DNA of 21,418 nt from Bacteroidota bacterium. GTDB taxonomy: Bacteria; Bacteroidota; Bacteroidia; Flavobacteriales; Crocinitomicaceae. The DNA is taken from contig JAKQEZ010000141.1 in NCBI GenBank assembly GCA_029558435.1, positions 1 through 21,418 of the forward strand, read 5' to 3'. Each line of letters opens with the position of its first letter. The stretch's first letter is position 1. Of this stretch, positions 1 to 7,127 are shown piece after piece. Position numbers and translations under genes: made by a program. The notes under the pieces are model-generated. The model did not search any database, was not told the origin of the DNA, and saw only the letters and a list, made by a program, of their open reading frames with translations.

Positions 1-1
1 T

Positions 2-286
<285 letters not shown>

Positions 287-681
287 GAAGGTGATATTTT
301 GACCTTGAATAGGTTTAAATACATTTTGGTTAGTTCCCCTTAATTACTAATATTGACTTAAGCGATACAGAGTTCTCAATCAACCTATATGAATTCTATC
401 ATTAAATTTGTTTCTTATTAGCTAAACATTACTCTATTTTGGCTTTCTAATTTGGATGAAATCTAAAGGGAATTTCAATTTTTATATATTATTCTAAAAT
501 AATTTTAGAGTTCTATATTATAATGTTAAAATATAGATAGATAAGTATTTAACCTTTATTTAGTTTGTAAAATTGAATGATTTTTCTATTTATTTTATAA
601 ATAGACAACCTGCACTAAAATAATTTTTATAATTTCGATTGATAATAAAATTATTAGCATAATCATTAAAACAATTTACTT
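287..681. other. 395-base AT-rich intergenic region between kdsB and the Hint-domain gene
   Basis: No credible coding frame is present. The region is strongly AT-rich and contains two adjacent inverted repeats at 493-537, listed separately. I see no perfect TAnnTTTG promoter element here; the closest is TAATTTCG at 630-637, one base off, about 45 bases before the downstream start, without a good -33 partner. No tRNA or convincing rho-independent terminator was found. The change in composition just after kdsB marks the start of the accessory stretch. Confidence 0.6.
493..537. repeat. Two adjacent AT-rich inverted repeats
   Basis: The first is a perfect palindrome, TCTAAAAT-A-ATTTTAGA, at 493-509. 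The second has 8-base arms TCTATATT (512-519) and AATATAGA (530-537) separated by ten bases. They lie two bases apart, about 145 bases before the Hint-protein start. They could be operator half-sites, a weak terminator for kdsB, or chance in AT-rich DNA. The arms are clear in the sequence; the role is not. Confidence 0.4.
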
Positions 682-1752
682 ATGAAATTTATTAAATTAG
701 GATTATTACTTTTTGTGCAAGGATTTTCAAGTGTTATATTTTTAAACAATTGTGTCTATTCACAAACTTTACCATCAATAAACGCAATTGCAGGTGAAGG
801 AAGATCTGTAAATTGGAGTGCAATTAAAGCTGAAGAAGAGGCAAATGAAGGTCCTGGATTTTTTTACAATAGTTGTTCTCAAGGTGTTGAAGTTGTTGGT
901 GCTTCATCTGTTTTAGCTAGCCAAGGATCTAAAAGTTACTCAGCAAAAAAATTAAACGATAACAATCCAATGAGTGCGTGGGTTGAAGGAAAAACAGATT
1001 ATGGAATTGGAGAGTTTTTTGAAATTAAAAGCCACGATGTAAATATAATCTACAACGGATATCAGTCAAGCCCAACAAATTGGTTAAACAATTCTAGAGT
1101 AAAAAAATTTAAAGTTTATCGAAACAACAAACCTATATGCTACTTGAATTTAAAAGATGAAATGGGAGGGCAATCATTTGATTTGCCAAATCCACCCAAT
1201 TCGGATATTTCATCAGAATATGTATATAAATTTGAAATATTAGAGGTATATAAAGGCAGCAAGTGGGCTGATGTTGCAATTTCAGAAATAGATTATGTTT
1301 TGTGTTGTGTTGCATCAGAAACTTTAATATTATTACCTAATAGTCAAGAAAAAGTAAACTTGATATCAAAAGAAACTGTTATTCAAACTTATGATGTAAA
1401 CAATAATGCTTTTGACTCTACTACTGTTGAATTAGTGGTAAACCAAGAACATGTTAATTTAATTAAAATTGTAACTGAAACAAAATCTCTTTCATTAACC
1501 AAAGATCATCCTATTTTCATTAAAAACTTCGGGTTTGTCTCTTTGAAAACTTTATTTAATGACCTTAAATGCAAAACATACGAAGATTTAATTGGTAAAA
1601 TTGAAATTTTAGTGATTGAAAACAATACAACTCGTTTTGAACGTCTAAATGATATTCAAATAATTAACGATAAAGTAACTACCTATTCTATTAGAAAATT
1701 GAGTAAGGGATATACTTATGTGACGAACGGTTTTTTATCTAAAACGTATTAG
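682..1752 (+). CDS. Secreted protein with NADase-type discoidin-like domain and C-terminal Hint autoprocessing domain
   Basis: A 356-residue protein. Residues 1-28 look like a signal peptide ending near YSQ. Residues about 72-207 match the NADase-type glycan-binding (discoidin-like) fold: SSVL, a SYSAKKLNDNNPMSAWVEG block, GIGEFFEI, INGYQSS-like NGYQSS, NSRVKKFKVY, and a closing VYKGSKWADVAISEI. Immediately after comes CCVASETLI: Cys209 sits where the nucleophile of a Hint (hedgehog/intein) domain belongs. The block-B motif LTKDHP follows, with Thr273 and His276. The end, YVTNGFLSKTY, resembles the usual 'YxANGxLVHN', but the terminal His-Asn is replaced by Lys-Thr. From known Hint chemistry I infer an N-S acyl shift at Cys209 that could release or transfer the N-terminal domain without splicing, as in Hedgehog. 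No toxin or extein follows the Hint domain. It starts an AT-rich accessory stretch. The domain calls are from memory of the families; function in the cell is unknown. Confidence 0.8.
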   Translation: MKFIKLGLLLFVQGFSSVIFLNNCVYSQTLPSINAIAGEGRSVNWSAIKAEEEANEGPGFFYNSCSQGVEVVGASSVLASQGSKSYSAKKLNDNNPMSAWVEGKTDYGIGEFFEIKSHDVNIIYNGYQSSPTNWLNNSRVKKFKVYRNNKPICYLNLKDEMGGQSFDLPNPPNSDISSEYVYKFEILEVYKGSKWADVAISEIDYVLCCVASETLILLPNSQEKVNLISKETVIQTYDVNNNAFDSTTVELVVNQEHVNLIKIVTETKSLSLTKDHPIFIKNFGFVSLKTLFNDLKCKTYEDLIGKIEILVIENNTTRFERLNDIQIINDKVTTYSIRKLSKGYTYVTNGFLSKTY

Positions 1753-1852
1753 GTTTATAACAACAGATTCCAAAATACAAAAACTCAAATGCACTGTTAG
1801 TTATTTATTAATTTAACCTTTAAAATCCAACCGATTAAATGCACAATTCATT

Positions 1853-2593
1853 ATGAAACAACTGTTTATATTCATCACATTAGGACTCATTACAAATTTT
1901 GCTTTTTCTCAAAGTAAAAAGGAACAAATTACCCAATTAACAACGTCGATAGATAGTTTGAAAGTTGTTTTGGTAAATGAACGAAATGTTTTTAAGACCA
2001 ACATCCAAAATCAAGACTCTCTTATTCAACAACTTAAAAATCAAATAATCTCAAATAAAACTGAAATTAAGAAACTTAAGGAATTACTGAATGAGAAAAA
2101 TCAAGAATACAATAACCTATCTACTGAAATAAATCAAATTAATGATTTGCTCATCCAAAAACAAAAAGAAATAGAACAGTTAAAAAATCAAACACAACCA
2201 ATAACAAAAGACAAATCCTCCATTGTTATGTTAGGTACTTGGGTGGGTGAAATGGGTGGAAAAACACTCACAATTGTTATAGAACAAATAAACCAAGATA
2301 AAGTAATCGGTTACAATATACTTGGAACAAATAAACGACCATTAAAAGGCATGTTTACAAATGGTTATTGGGCACAATCTTGTAGTAAGTCTTTTGATGC
2401 GATTCTTAATGAACCGGGTGATAATAGTTGGGACGGTGTTTTTAAAATATCGTTTGTTGGATATGAAGACACTGATGAAACAGAGCATGGTTATGATTGT
2501 AAAGGTAATTTAAAAGGAGTCGAAGCAATTGGAACTTGGGAATCGAATAATGGTAAGTTAACAAGAGAAATATATCTTGAAAAGAAAAATTAA
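1853..2593 (+). CDS. Secreted coiled-coil protein with C-terminal beta-rich domain
   Basis: I do not recognise a named family. The 246-residue protein begins with a signal peptide (residues 1-20, ending AFSQ). Residues about 22-115 are a long Lys/Glu/Gln/Asn-rich coiled coil with regularly spaced Leu/Ile. After a short linker, residues 125-246 form a beta-rich domain starting LGTWVGEMGGKTLTIVIEQ and ending AIGTWESNNGKLTREIYLEK. Such GTW-framed repeats recall small lipocalin-like barrels, which is only a suggestion. Cys177 and Cys216 could form a disulfide, fitting an extracytoplasmic location. The first 40 codons are about 86% identical in DNA to those of the next gene, so the pair arose by duplication. 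The gap to that gene is six bases, suggesting co-transcription. No promoter element was recognised upstream. Confidence 0.75.
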   Translation: MKQLFIFITLGLITNFAFSQSKKEQITQLTTSIDSLKVVLVNERNVFKTNIQNQDSLIQQLKNQIISNKTEIKKLKELLNEKNQEYNNLSTEINQINDLLIQKQKEIEQLKNQTQPITKDKSSIVMLGTWVGEMGGKTLTIVIEQINQDKVIGYNILGTNKRPLKGMFTNGYWAQSCSKSFDAILNEPGDNSWDGVFKISFVGYEDTDETEHGYDCKGNLKGVEAIGTWESNNGKLTREIYLEKKN

Positions 2594-2599
2594 AAAATT

Positions 2600-3500
2600 A
2601 TGAAAAAGCTATTTATATTCATCACATTAGGGTTCGTTACTAATTTTGCTTTTTCTCAAAATAAAAAGGAACAGATTATTCAATTATCAAAGTCGATGGA
2701 TAGTTTGAAAACTATTTTGGAGAGTGAACGTGTTGCTTATAAAACCAAAAGTAATGAACAAAATACGCTTATTCAGCAATTAAAAACTCTAAAGGAAGAA
2801 AAAAAAAATAGAAGCTGAACAATTGAAAACACATTTAGAAAAAAGGCAATATGAATTGGCCGAACAATTAGTTGAATTAAATCGTGTAAAAAAATTATTA
2901 GCTGTGAATCTGACAGAAATTGAGCAATTAAAAAAAAGTATTGAGACACCAACAAAAATAAATGCTGATAAAAATGAGGAAATAGAAGTTAAACAAACGC
3001 AATCGCAAATGATGAAGGAACTTCTCTCTTCTAAATTAGTTGAATTTCGTGCTTTAACAGCTAAGCATAATTACTATAACAATGGAAAATTAATAAAATC
3101 TACAACTGTAAATAGGGGTCAGAAATATCCACTTGAAATAATAATTAATTTAAAAACATCTGCAATGCATGACTTAGGCATTCCTAATACCATTGAGATA
3201 GAAATTAACGATTTAGAATATGACCATCGTCCATATTTTAATGAAGTGTTTGAGGAATATTATATTAACGAAAATAATATTAGAGCACTAAAATACAGCG
3301 ATAGTGAATTTGATGGATATACAGTTTATTCGATTTTACTTTTAAATGACATTATTACAATAGAAGAGTATCATCTTGAGACATCTTTGTTTCCAAGTAA
3401 TAGTGAACGTGATGAATATGAAAAAATGAAAAATAATCTTATCTATAAAAATCAAAAAGATAAATTTCAATTAATATCATCAGATACATATAAGAAGTAA
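2600..3500 (+). pseudogene. Frameshifted paralogue of the preceding secreted coiled-coil protein
   Basis: Reading from ATG 2600 gives a signal peptide ending AFSQ, a coiled-coil start closely matching the upstream gene, then a TGA stop at 2816-2818 after 72 residues. The frame opened at 2808 continues the coiled coil (IEAEQLKTHLEKRQ) and runs to TAA at 3498-3500. The two parts meet at ten consecutive A (2799-2808). Nine A would join them into a protein of about 299 residues. The second part ends in a domain of roughly 170 residues (from about base 2990) that I do not recognise and that is unrelated to the beta domain of the neighbour. Possible explanations are a true mutation, phase variation, transcriptional slippage at the A run, or an assembly/sequencing error. 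The long intact downstream frame argues against old decay. Confidence 0.7.
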
Positions 3501-3611
3501 CTAAAAGTAAATGTTTTGATCGAAAAATCAGATACTCAACATTATCACGACTTTATTACAATAAAAGTGCAATTTTATTTAAGACTAAGTAAAAAAACTA
3601 AAACATTAATT

Positions 3612-4679
3612 CTAATCCTTAATTTTATTCATTCCCATAGCGCTGAGCATCCATTTTGGTAATGATTTCTCAGGGTTGCGATTTTTCAGATTGATGTACC
3701 AGCCCCATTTTTTCATTACAGGAACTTTGTGTGTTTCCACAAATTCTATCCATGTGCCGTCTGGGTCTTCAATGTAGGAAAAACGTCCACCTGCTTCACC
3801 CATATCAAAAGTGTCACCGCTATCCACTGTAAAAGGGAAACCTGCTTTTTCACAAGCTTGACGCAAGGCTTCCATCCCGTTGATGTCAAAACACAAGTGA
3901 ATAAAGCCCCAATCGCCCCAAAAACGATTTTCAAAAATGGCGCGACAATCGGTGCGATCGAGTGATTGAACTAGTTCAATTTCTGTTGGTCCCAATAGTG
4001 GAGCAAAGGCACCTTTACGTGCATTTTTATGAGTTAACAAAACGCGGCGGTATTTTCCTTTTCCGCCAGGTAATTGTGCAAAATCGTCAAATTCTCCAGT
4101 AACATCGTATTCAACTGTGCTGTATTCCAACACATCTCGGTACAAAGGCAAGGCTTTTTCAATATCGCTAACTCCGATAATAGTTCCGCCAACTCCGCCA
4201 CATTTACTTGCGTGACCAGTGTTTTTAAACCAACCTCTACCATCAATAACAGTAAAAATATTTCCGTTAGGGTCTTGTACAAAATAAGATTTTTTTCCGT
4301 TTGGACGTGTGGTTATCGGCCCAAGCAAAGTAGCTCCATTTGCTTGATGGTGTTTGTAACTTGCTTCCACATCGCGCGATTTGATATAGCATGAATACAA
4401 ACCATAATCGCCCAATTGAATATCAAAAGTTGCTTTTTCTGTATTGCGTGATTTGTATTGCCAGATTTCGAATCCGCCACCACCGTCCATGCTTAGCGCC
4501 AAGCTAGCAGTACGGTTTTGAACAACTCCACCTGTATAGCGAATCATTAAAGGTGCCTCAGCAGCATCTTCAAAAATTTTAATGTTCATTCCAAACATTT
4601 TTCTGTACCAAAACCAAATTTCTTGCACGTTAGGAACCCCAATTCCCATTTGCTGAATACCACTAATGATCTTTGCCAT
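3612..4679 (-). CDS. Two-domain VOC (glyoxalase/extradiol dioxygenase fold) family protein
   Basis: A 355-residue protein with two vicinal-oxygen-chelate modules. Module 1 spans about residues 5-147, with FEIWQ (Glu71) and YFVQDPNGNIFTVID. Module 2 spans about 162-315, with EIELVQ (Glu235), GFIHLCFDI (His261) and SYIEDPDGTWIEFVE (Glu312). His261 and Glu312 sit where VOC enzymes hold their metal. Substrate cannot be told; VOC members include dioxygenases, lyases and resistance proteins. I chose the start at 4679 (MAKIISGIQQMGI), not the longer frame from 4742, because a TATATTTG -7 element at 4709-4716 lies between them and the upstream codons look like translated promoter DNA. It is divergent from the tRNA-Ser gene. 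No clear terminator separates it from the convergent gene ending at 3500. Confidence 0.85.
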   Translation of the reverse strand: MAKIISGIQQMGIGVPNVQEIWFWYRKMFGMNIKIFEDAAEAPLMIRYTGGVVQNRTASLALSMDGGGGFEIWQYKSRNTEKATFDIQLGDYGLYSCYIKSRDVEASYKHHQANGATLLGPITTRPNGKKSYFVQDPNGNIFTVIDGRGWFKNTGHASKCGGVGGTIIGVSDIEKALPLYRDVLEYSTVEYDVTGEFDDFAQLPGGKGKYRRVLLTHKNARKGAFAPLLGPTEIELVQSLDRTDCRAIFENRFWGDWGFIHLCFDINGMEALRQACEKAGFPFTVDSGDTFDMGEAGGRFSYIEDPDGTWIEFVETHKVPVMKKWGWYINLKNRNPEKSLPKWMLSAMGMNKIKD

Positions 4680-4708
4680 ACTGTTAATTGTTACAATTTT
4701 GAAAGTTA

Positions 4709-4737
4709 CAAATATAAAGAATAAAAGATAAAACAAT
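4709..4737 (-). promoter_or_regulatory. Promoter for the VOC gene
   Basis: On the minus strand, TATATTTG (4716 to 4709) is an exact match to the Bacteroidota -7 element TAnnTTTG. ATTG at 4737-4734, 17 bases upstream, is a near match to the -33 TTTG. Transcription would begin near 4702, leaving about 23 untranslated bases before ATG 4679. This promoter is back to back with that of the tRNA. Confidence 0.5.
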
Positions 4738-4744
4738 CGCATTG

Positions 4745-4774
4745 TTTGCAGTTCTCGAAAAATAGCTATCTTTG
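4745..4774 (+). promoter_or_regulatory. Promoter for tRNA-Ser
   Basis: TTTG at 4745-4748 and TATCTTTG at 4767-4774, 18 bases apart, match both elements of the Bacteroidota primary-sigma promoter exactly. Initiation would fall around 4780, some 14 bases before the mature 5' end of the tRNA. It is the best promoter match in the window and supports the taxonomic call. Confidence 0.75.
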
Positions 4775-4793
4775 CACCCCAACCAAAATCTCT

Positions 4794-4880
4794 GGAGAGG
4801 TGTCCGAGTGGTTGAAGGAGCTACCCTGGAAAGGTAGTATATGGGTAACTGTATCGAGGGTTCGAATCCCTCTCTCTCCG
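4794..4880 (+). tRNA. tRNA-Ser (anticodon GGA)
   Basis: The acceptor stem pairs GGAGAGG (4794-4800) with TCTCTCC (4873-4879), discriminator G4880. The anticodon stem CTACC/GGTAG encloses the seven-base loop CTGGAAA, giving anticodon GGA, which reads UCC/UCU serine codons. A long variable arm (about TATATGGGTAACTGTATC) is typical of a class II tRNA such as tRNA-Ser, and the T arm is GAGGG-TTCGAAT-CCCTC. Total 87 bases; the 3' CCA is not encoded. It has its own promoter upstream and a terminator downstream. Confidence 0.97.
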
Positions 4881-4886
4881 CTAGTG

Positions 4887-4912
4887 AAGGAATCTGTTTA
4901 GGTTCCTTTTTT
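4887..4912 (+). terminator. Rho-independent terminator of tRNA-Ser
   Basis: AAGGAATC (4887-4894) pairs with GGTTCCTT (4901-4908), with one T-G wobble, around a six-base loop, and is followed by a T run. It begins six bases after the tRNA 3' end, so the tRNA is a single-gene unit. Confidence 0.75.
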
Positions 4913-4934
4913 ATTTCAAATTGGTATAAAAGTG

Positions 4935-4979
4935 AGGGATGAGAACCATCGGGTTCGTGCCGTAGCGAAGCGAAGACCT
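4935..4979. repeat. GC-richer, possibly repetitive, non-coding segment
   Basis: About 60% G+C over these 45 bases, within otherwise AT-rich intergenic DNA. It contains the small hairpin GAACC-ATCG-GGTTC (4943-4956) and a tandem GCGAA GCGAA (4965-4974). No coding frame is evident. Only one copy is visible in this window, so calling it a dispersed repeat (REP-like) is inference from composition and position between a terminator and a gene end. Confidence 0.3.
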
Positions 4980-5050
4980 AAGAAAATGAACAAAAAATGC
5001 ACACATTATCTATCTTTTTTGCCAAGGACTTTCTATAAACAACTGAATAT

Positions 5051-5084
5051 AAAAAAACCTCAGCAATAGATTATTACTGAGGTT
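5051..5084 (-). terminator. Terminator of the CBS-nadK-PPIase operon
   Basis: On the minus strand AACCTCAG (5084-5077) pairs with CTGAGGTT (5063-5056); additional A-T pairs extend the stem toward a small loop, and a run of T follows (the A run at 5051-5057 on the plus strand). It lies 19 bases past the stop of the isomerase gene. Confidence 0.8.
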
Positions 5085-5102
5085 AATTCCATTTAAAATT
5101 TA

Positions 5103-6230
5103 TTAATGTCTGTGGTTGGGATCGCTGTGATCATGTGGTTCTTCCACTGCTGCTGGCGCTTGAACATCAACAATTTCAATGTCAAAAACCAAGTCAGAAT
5201 AAGGTGGGATAGCTCCTGGGCGACCGTTTGGTCCATAGGCTTGGTAGTAAGGAATGATTAATTTTGCCTTGCCACCTTTTTTCAACATGGCAATTCCTTC
5301 TTCAAATCCAGGAATCATTCGGTTTACTTGAAACTGAAAGTCCATTGGCATTTTACGATCATACGAAGAATCGAATTTTTTACCATCGCGACGGAAAGTT
5401 CCTAAATAATGTAATGAAACTGGCGCTCCTTTTTCGATAGCCAACCCCTCTCCTGCTTTTTCAACGATGTAAACCAAACCAGATTCACTTTGTTTTGCCG
5501 TCGGGAATTTTTTCAACACCTCTTGATACATGTAGGTTTTATATTCATCTTGCGACATTTTAGCAATTTTCTCCAACTCAGCGGCCTCTTTGGCATATTC
5601 TTCCCCTATTTTTTTGTTGATTGAATTAAATGTTGCTGTTGCATCAAATTTTTTAGCTGTTTTACCAACACGAATGATTTTTACGGTGTTCATCACATCG
5701 TCTTGTTTTATAGCGTTGACAACATCTTGTCCTTCAACAACATGACCAAAAACAGTGTGTTTTCCGTCCAACCAAGGCGTTGCTTTATGGGTAATAAAAA
5801 ACTGACTTCCGTTGGTTGCTGGTCCTGAATTTGCCATTGACAATACGCCCGGACCATCGTGTTTTAAATCGGCGCGAGTTTCATCGTAGAATTTATATCC
5901 CGGACCACCCATTCCGTTTCCTTGTGGGTCGCCACCTTGAATCATAAAATCGGCAATTACACGATGAAATTTCAAGCCGTCATAAAATGGTTTTGAAAAT
6001 TTAATGGTGTCTTGAACAGTAAAATTTCCTTCGGCTAAACCAACAAAATTTGCAACCGTCATTGGTGTTTTTTGGTCTTCCAATTTTACCAAAATTCGGC
6101 CTTTACTGGTGTTAAATTCGGCATAGATTCCGTCTTCTAAATTTTCATTTTTTGCGTTTTTTTGTGCAAAAGTTGGAAGTCCCAACATCAATGCAAAAGC
6201 AACTATTCCTATTGTTTTAAGTTTTCTCAT
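5103..6230 (-). CDS. Secreted cyclophilin-FKBP dual peptidylprolyl isomerase
   Basis: A 375-residue protein that speeds cis-trans isomerisation of X-Pro bonds in proteins, probably in the periplasm. Residues 1-22 are a signal peptide (ends TFA|Q), with no lipobox. Residues about 35-190 are a cyclophilin domain: FHRVI (88-92), MIQGGDPQGNGMGGPGY, ATNGSQFFIT (139-147) and WLDGKHTVFG (153-162). A Lys/Glu-rich helical linker follows (200-245). Residues about 265-356 are an FKBP domain: GKKFDSS, IPGFEEGIAMLKKGGKAKL and FDIEIVDV. The tail, EEPHDHSDPNHRH, is His-rich and might bind metal. Cyclophilin-then-FKBP fusions are known in Flavobacterium and relatives. It is the last gene of the CBS-nadK operon, 12 bases after nadK, and is followed by a strong terminator. 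Confidence 0.93.
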   Translation of the reverse strand: MRKLKTIGIVAFALMLGLPTFAQKNAKNENLEDGIYAEFNTSKGRILVKLEDQKTPMTVANFVGLAEGNFTVQDTIKFSKPFYDGLKFHRVIADFMIQGGDPQGNGMGGPGYKFYDETRADLKHDGPGVLSMANSGPATNGSQFFITHKATPWLDGKHTVFGHVVEGQDVVNAIKQDDVMNTVKIIRVGKTAKKFDATATFNSINKKIGEEYAKEAAELEKIAKMSQDEYKTYMYQEVLKKFPTAKQSESGLVYIVEKAGEGLAIEKGAPVSLHYLGTFRRDGKKFDSSYDRKMPMDFQFQVNRMIPGFEEGIAMLKKGGKAKLIIPYYQAYGPNGRPGAIPPYSDLVFDIEIVDVQAPAAVEEPHDHSDPNHRH

Positions 6231-6242
6231 TGTTTATTTTGT

Positions 6243-7124
6243 TTATTTATTTCTTCTATCAATTCCCCACAACAACTTGTTGCGAATGGTGTCTAAAAAT
6301 TCATTTTCGTGGAGTTTTACAACATTTATATCAAAATCGGCTTTGCGCACCACCACTTCTTCGTGTTTTTTAATGTTTACTGAGTGGCCATCCAAACTCA
6401 ATAAAAAATTTCTACCTCTGCCCTCAACCGACAAACGAATTTCTTTTTCGTTGGGAACAACAATTGGTCGCACGTTTAAATTATGCGGCGCAATAGGCGT
6501 AATAACATTAAGTTGGCATTGAGGGTCAATAATCGGTCCGCCACAAGCTAAGTTATAGGCTGTAGAACCTGTTGGTGTGGAGATAATTAAACCATCTCCC
6601 CAGTATGAATTCATGTATTGTTGGTCGAGTTGTGCATGCACCGTCAACATGGTTGAACTGTCTTTTCTAGAAACAGCAACCTCGTTAATAGCAAAATTAG
6701 CATCGCCAAAATGTTGTTTTTCTGTTTCAACGCAAAGCAAAGAGCGTTGTTGAAGTTCATAATGCTTGTTGTTCAATAAATTCAACGCTTCGCGCATGGA
6801 TTCTTTTGCCACATTGGCCAAAAACCCTAATCTTCCTGTGTTGATTCCAATAATTGGAACGTTGGAATTGCGCACATAACCTACGGTTTGAATAAACGTA
6901 CCGTCGCCACCCAAACTAATGGTTAAATCTATTCCTTTTTTAAAATCTTTGTGTGACGAAAACGTTGCTGTTGCGTGCGGAAGTTTTATTAACTTTTCGA
7001 GTTGTTTTTTTAATTCAAGTTCCAATACCACGGTCCATTCCAATTGCTGGCAATGCGCAAGCAACTCCACTACGTATGGAAGATTTGCTTTGGTTATTTT
7101 TCGGCTAAAGACAGCAACATTCAT
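6243..7124 (-). CDS. nadK: NAD kinase
   Basis: Phosphorylates NAD at the 2' hydroxyl of its adenosine ribose to make NADP, in the cytosol. The 293-residue length is typical of the bacterial family. Diagnostic motifs are GGDGTF at residues 72-77 (Asp74 is the catalytic base), GINTGRLGFLA (93-103), NE at 147-148, and GDGLIISTPTGSTAYNLACG (176-195), followed by ITPIAPHNLNVRPIVV. The start lies three bases past the stop of the upstream CBS gene, so the two are probably translationally coupled, and the isomerase gene follows after 12 bases. CBS domains often bind adenosine nucleotides, so a regulatory link between the neighbours is possible, but that is inference. Confidence 0.97.
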   Translation of the reverse strand: MNVAVFSRKITKANLPYVVELLAHCQQLEWTVVLELELKKQLEKLIKLPHATATFSSHKDFKKGIDLTISLGGDGTFIQTVGYVRNSNVPIIGINTGRLGFLANVAKESMREALNLLNNKHYELQQRSLLCVETEKQHFGDANFAINEVAVSRKDSSTMLTVHAQLDQQYMNSYWGDGLIISTPTGSTAYNLACGGPIIDPQCQLNVITPIAPHNLNVRPIVVPNEKEIRLSVEGRGRNFLLSLDGHSVNIKKHEEVVVRKADFDINVVKLHENEFLDTIRNKLLWGIDRRNK

Positions 7125-7127
7125 AGG

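Noticed and set aside
1308..1752. True intein in the 682-1752 protein
   Set aside because: There is no C-terminal extein, no terminal His-Asn with a following Cys/Ser/Thr, and no homing endonuclease insert; a Hedgehog-type Hint domain fits better.
3560..3579. Hairpin AATAAAA-N6-TTTTATT between the convergent gene ends
   Set aside because: Only seven A/T pairs and no T run fitting either gene; too weak to call a terminator.
4074..4394. Open frame on the strand opposite the VOC gene
   Set aside because: It is fully covered by a convincing gene on the other strand and shows no domain or start context of its own.
4680..4742. Longer start for the VOC protein, giving a hydrophobic N-terminus that could be read as a signal peptide
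   Set aside because: An exact -7 element (4709-4716) lies inside this stretch, so it is promoter DNA; VOC proteins of this type are cytosolic and the family-like sequence begins at MAKIISGI.
4794..4880. tRNA-Ser as an integration site for a mobile element
   Set aside because: No integrase gene and no repeated copy of the tRNA 3' end were found in the window.
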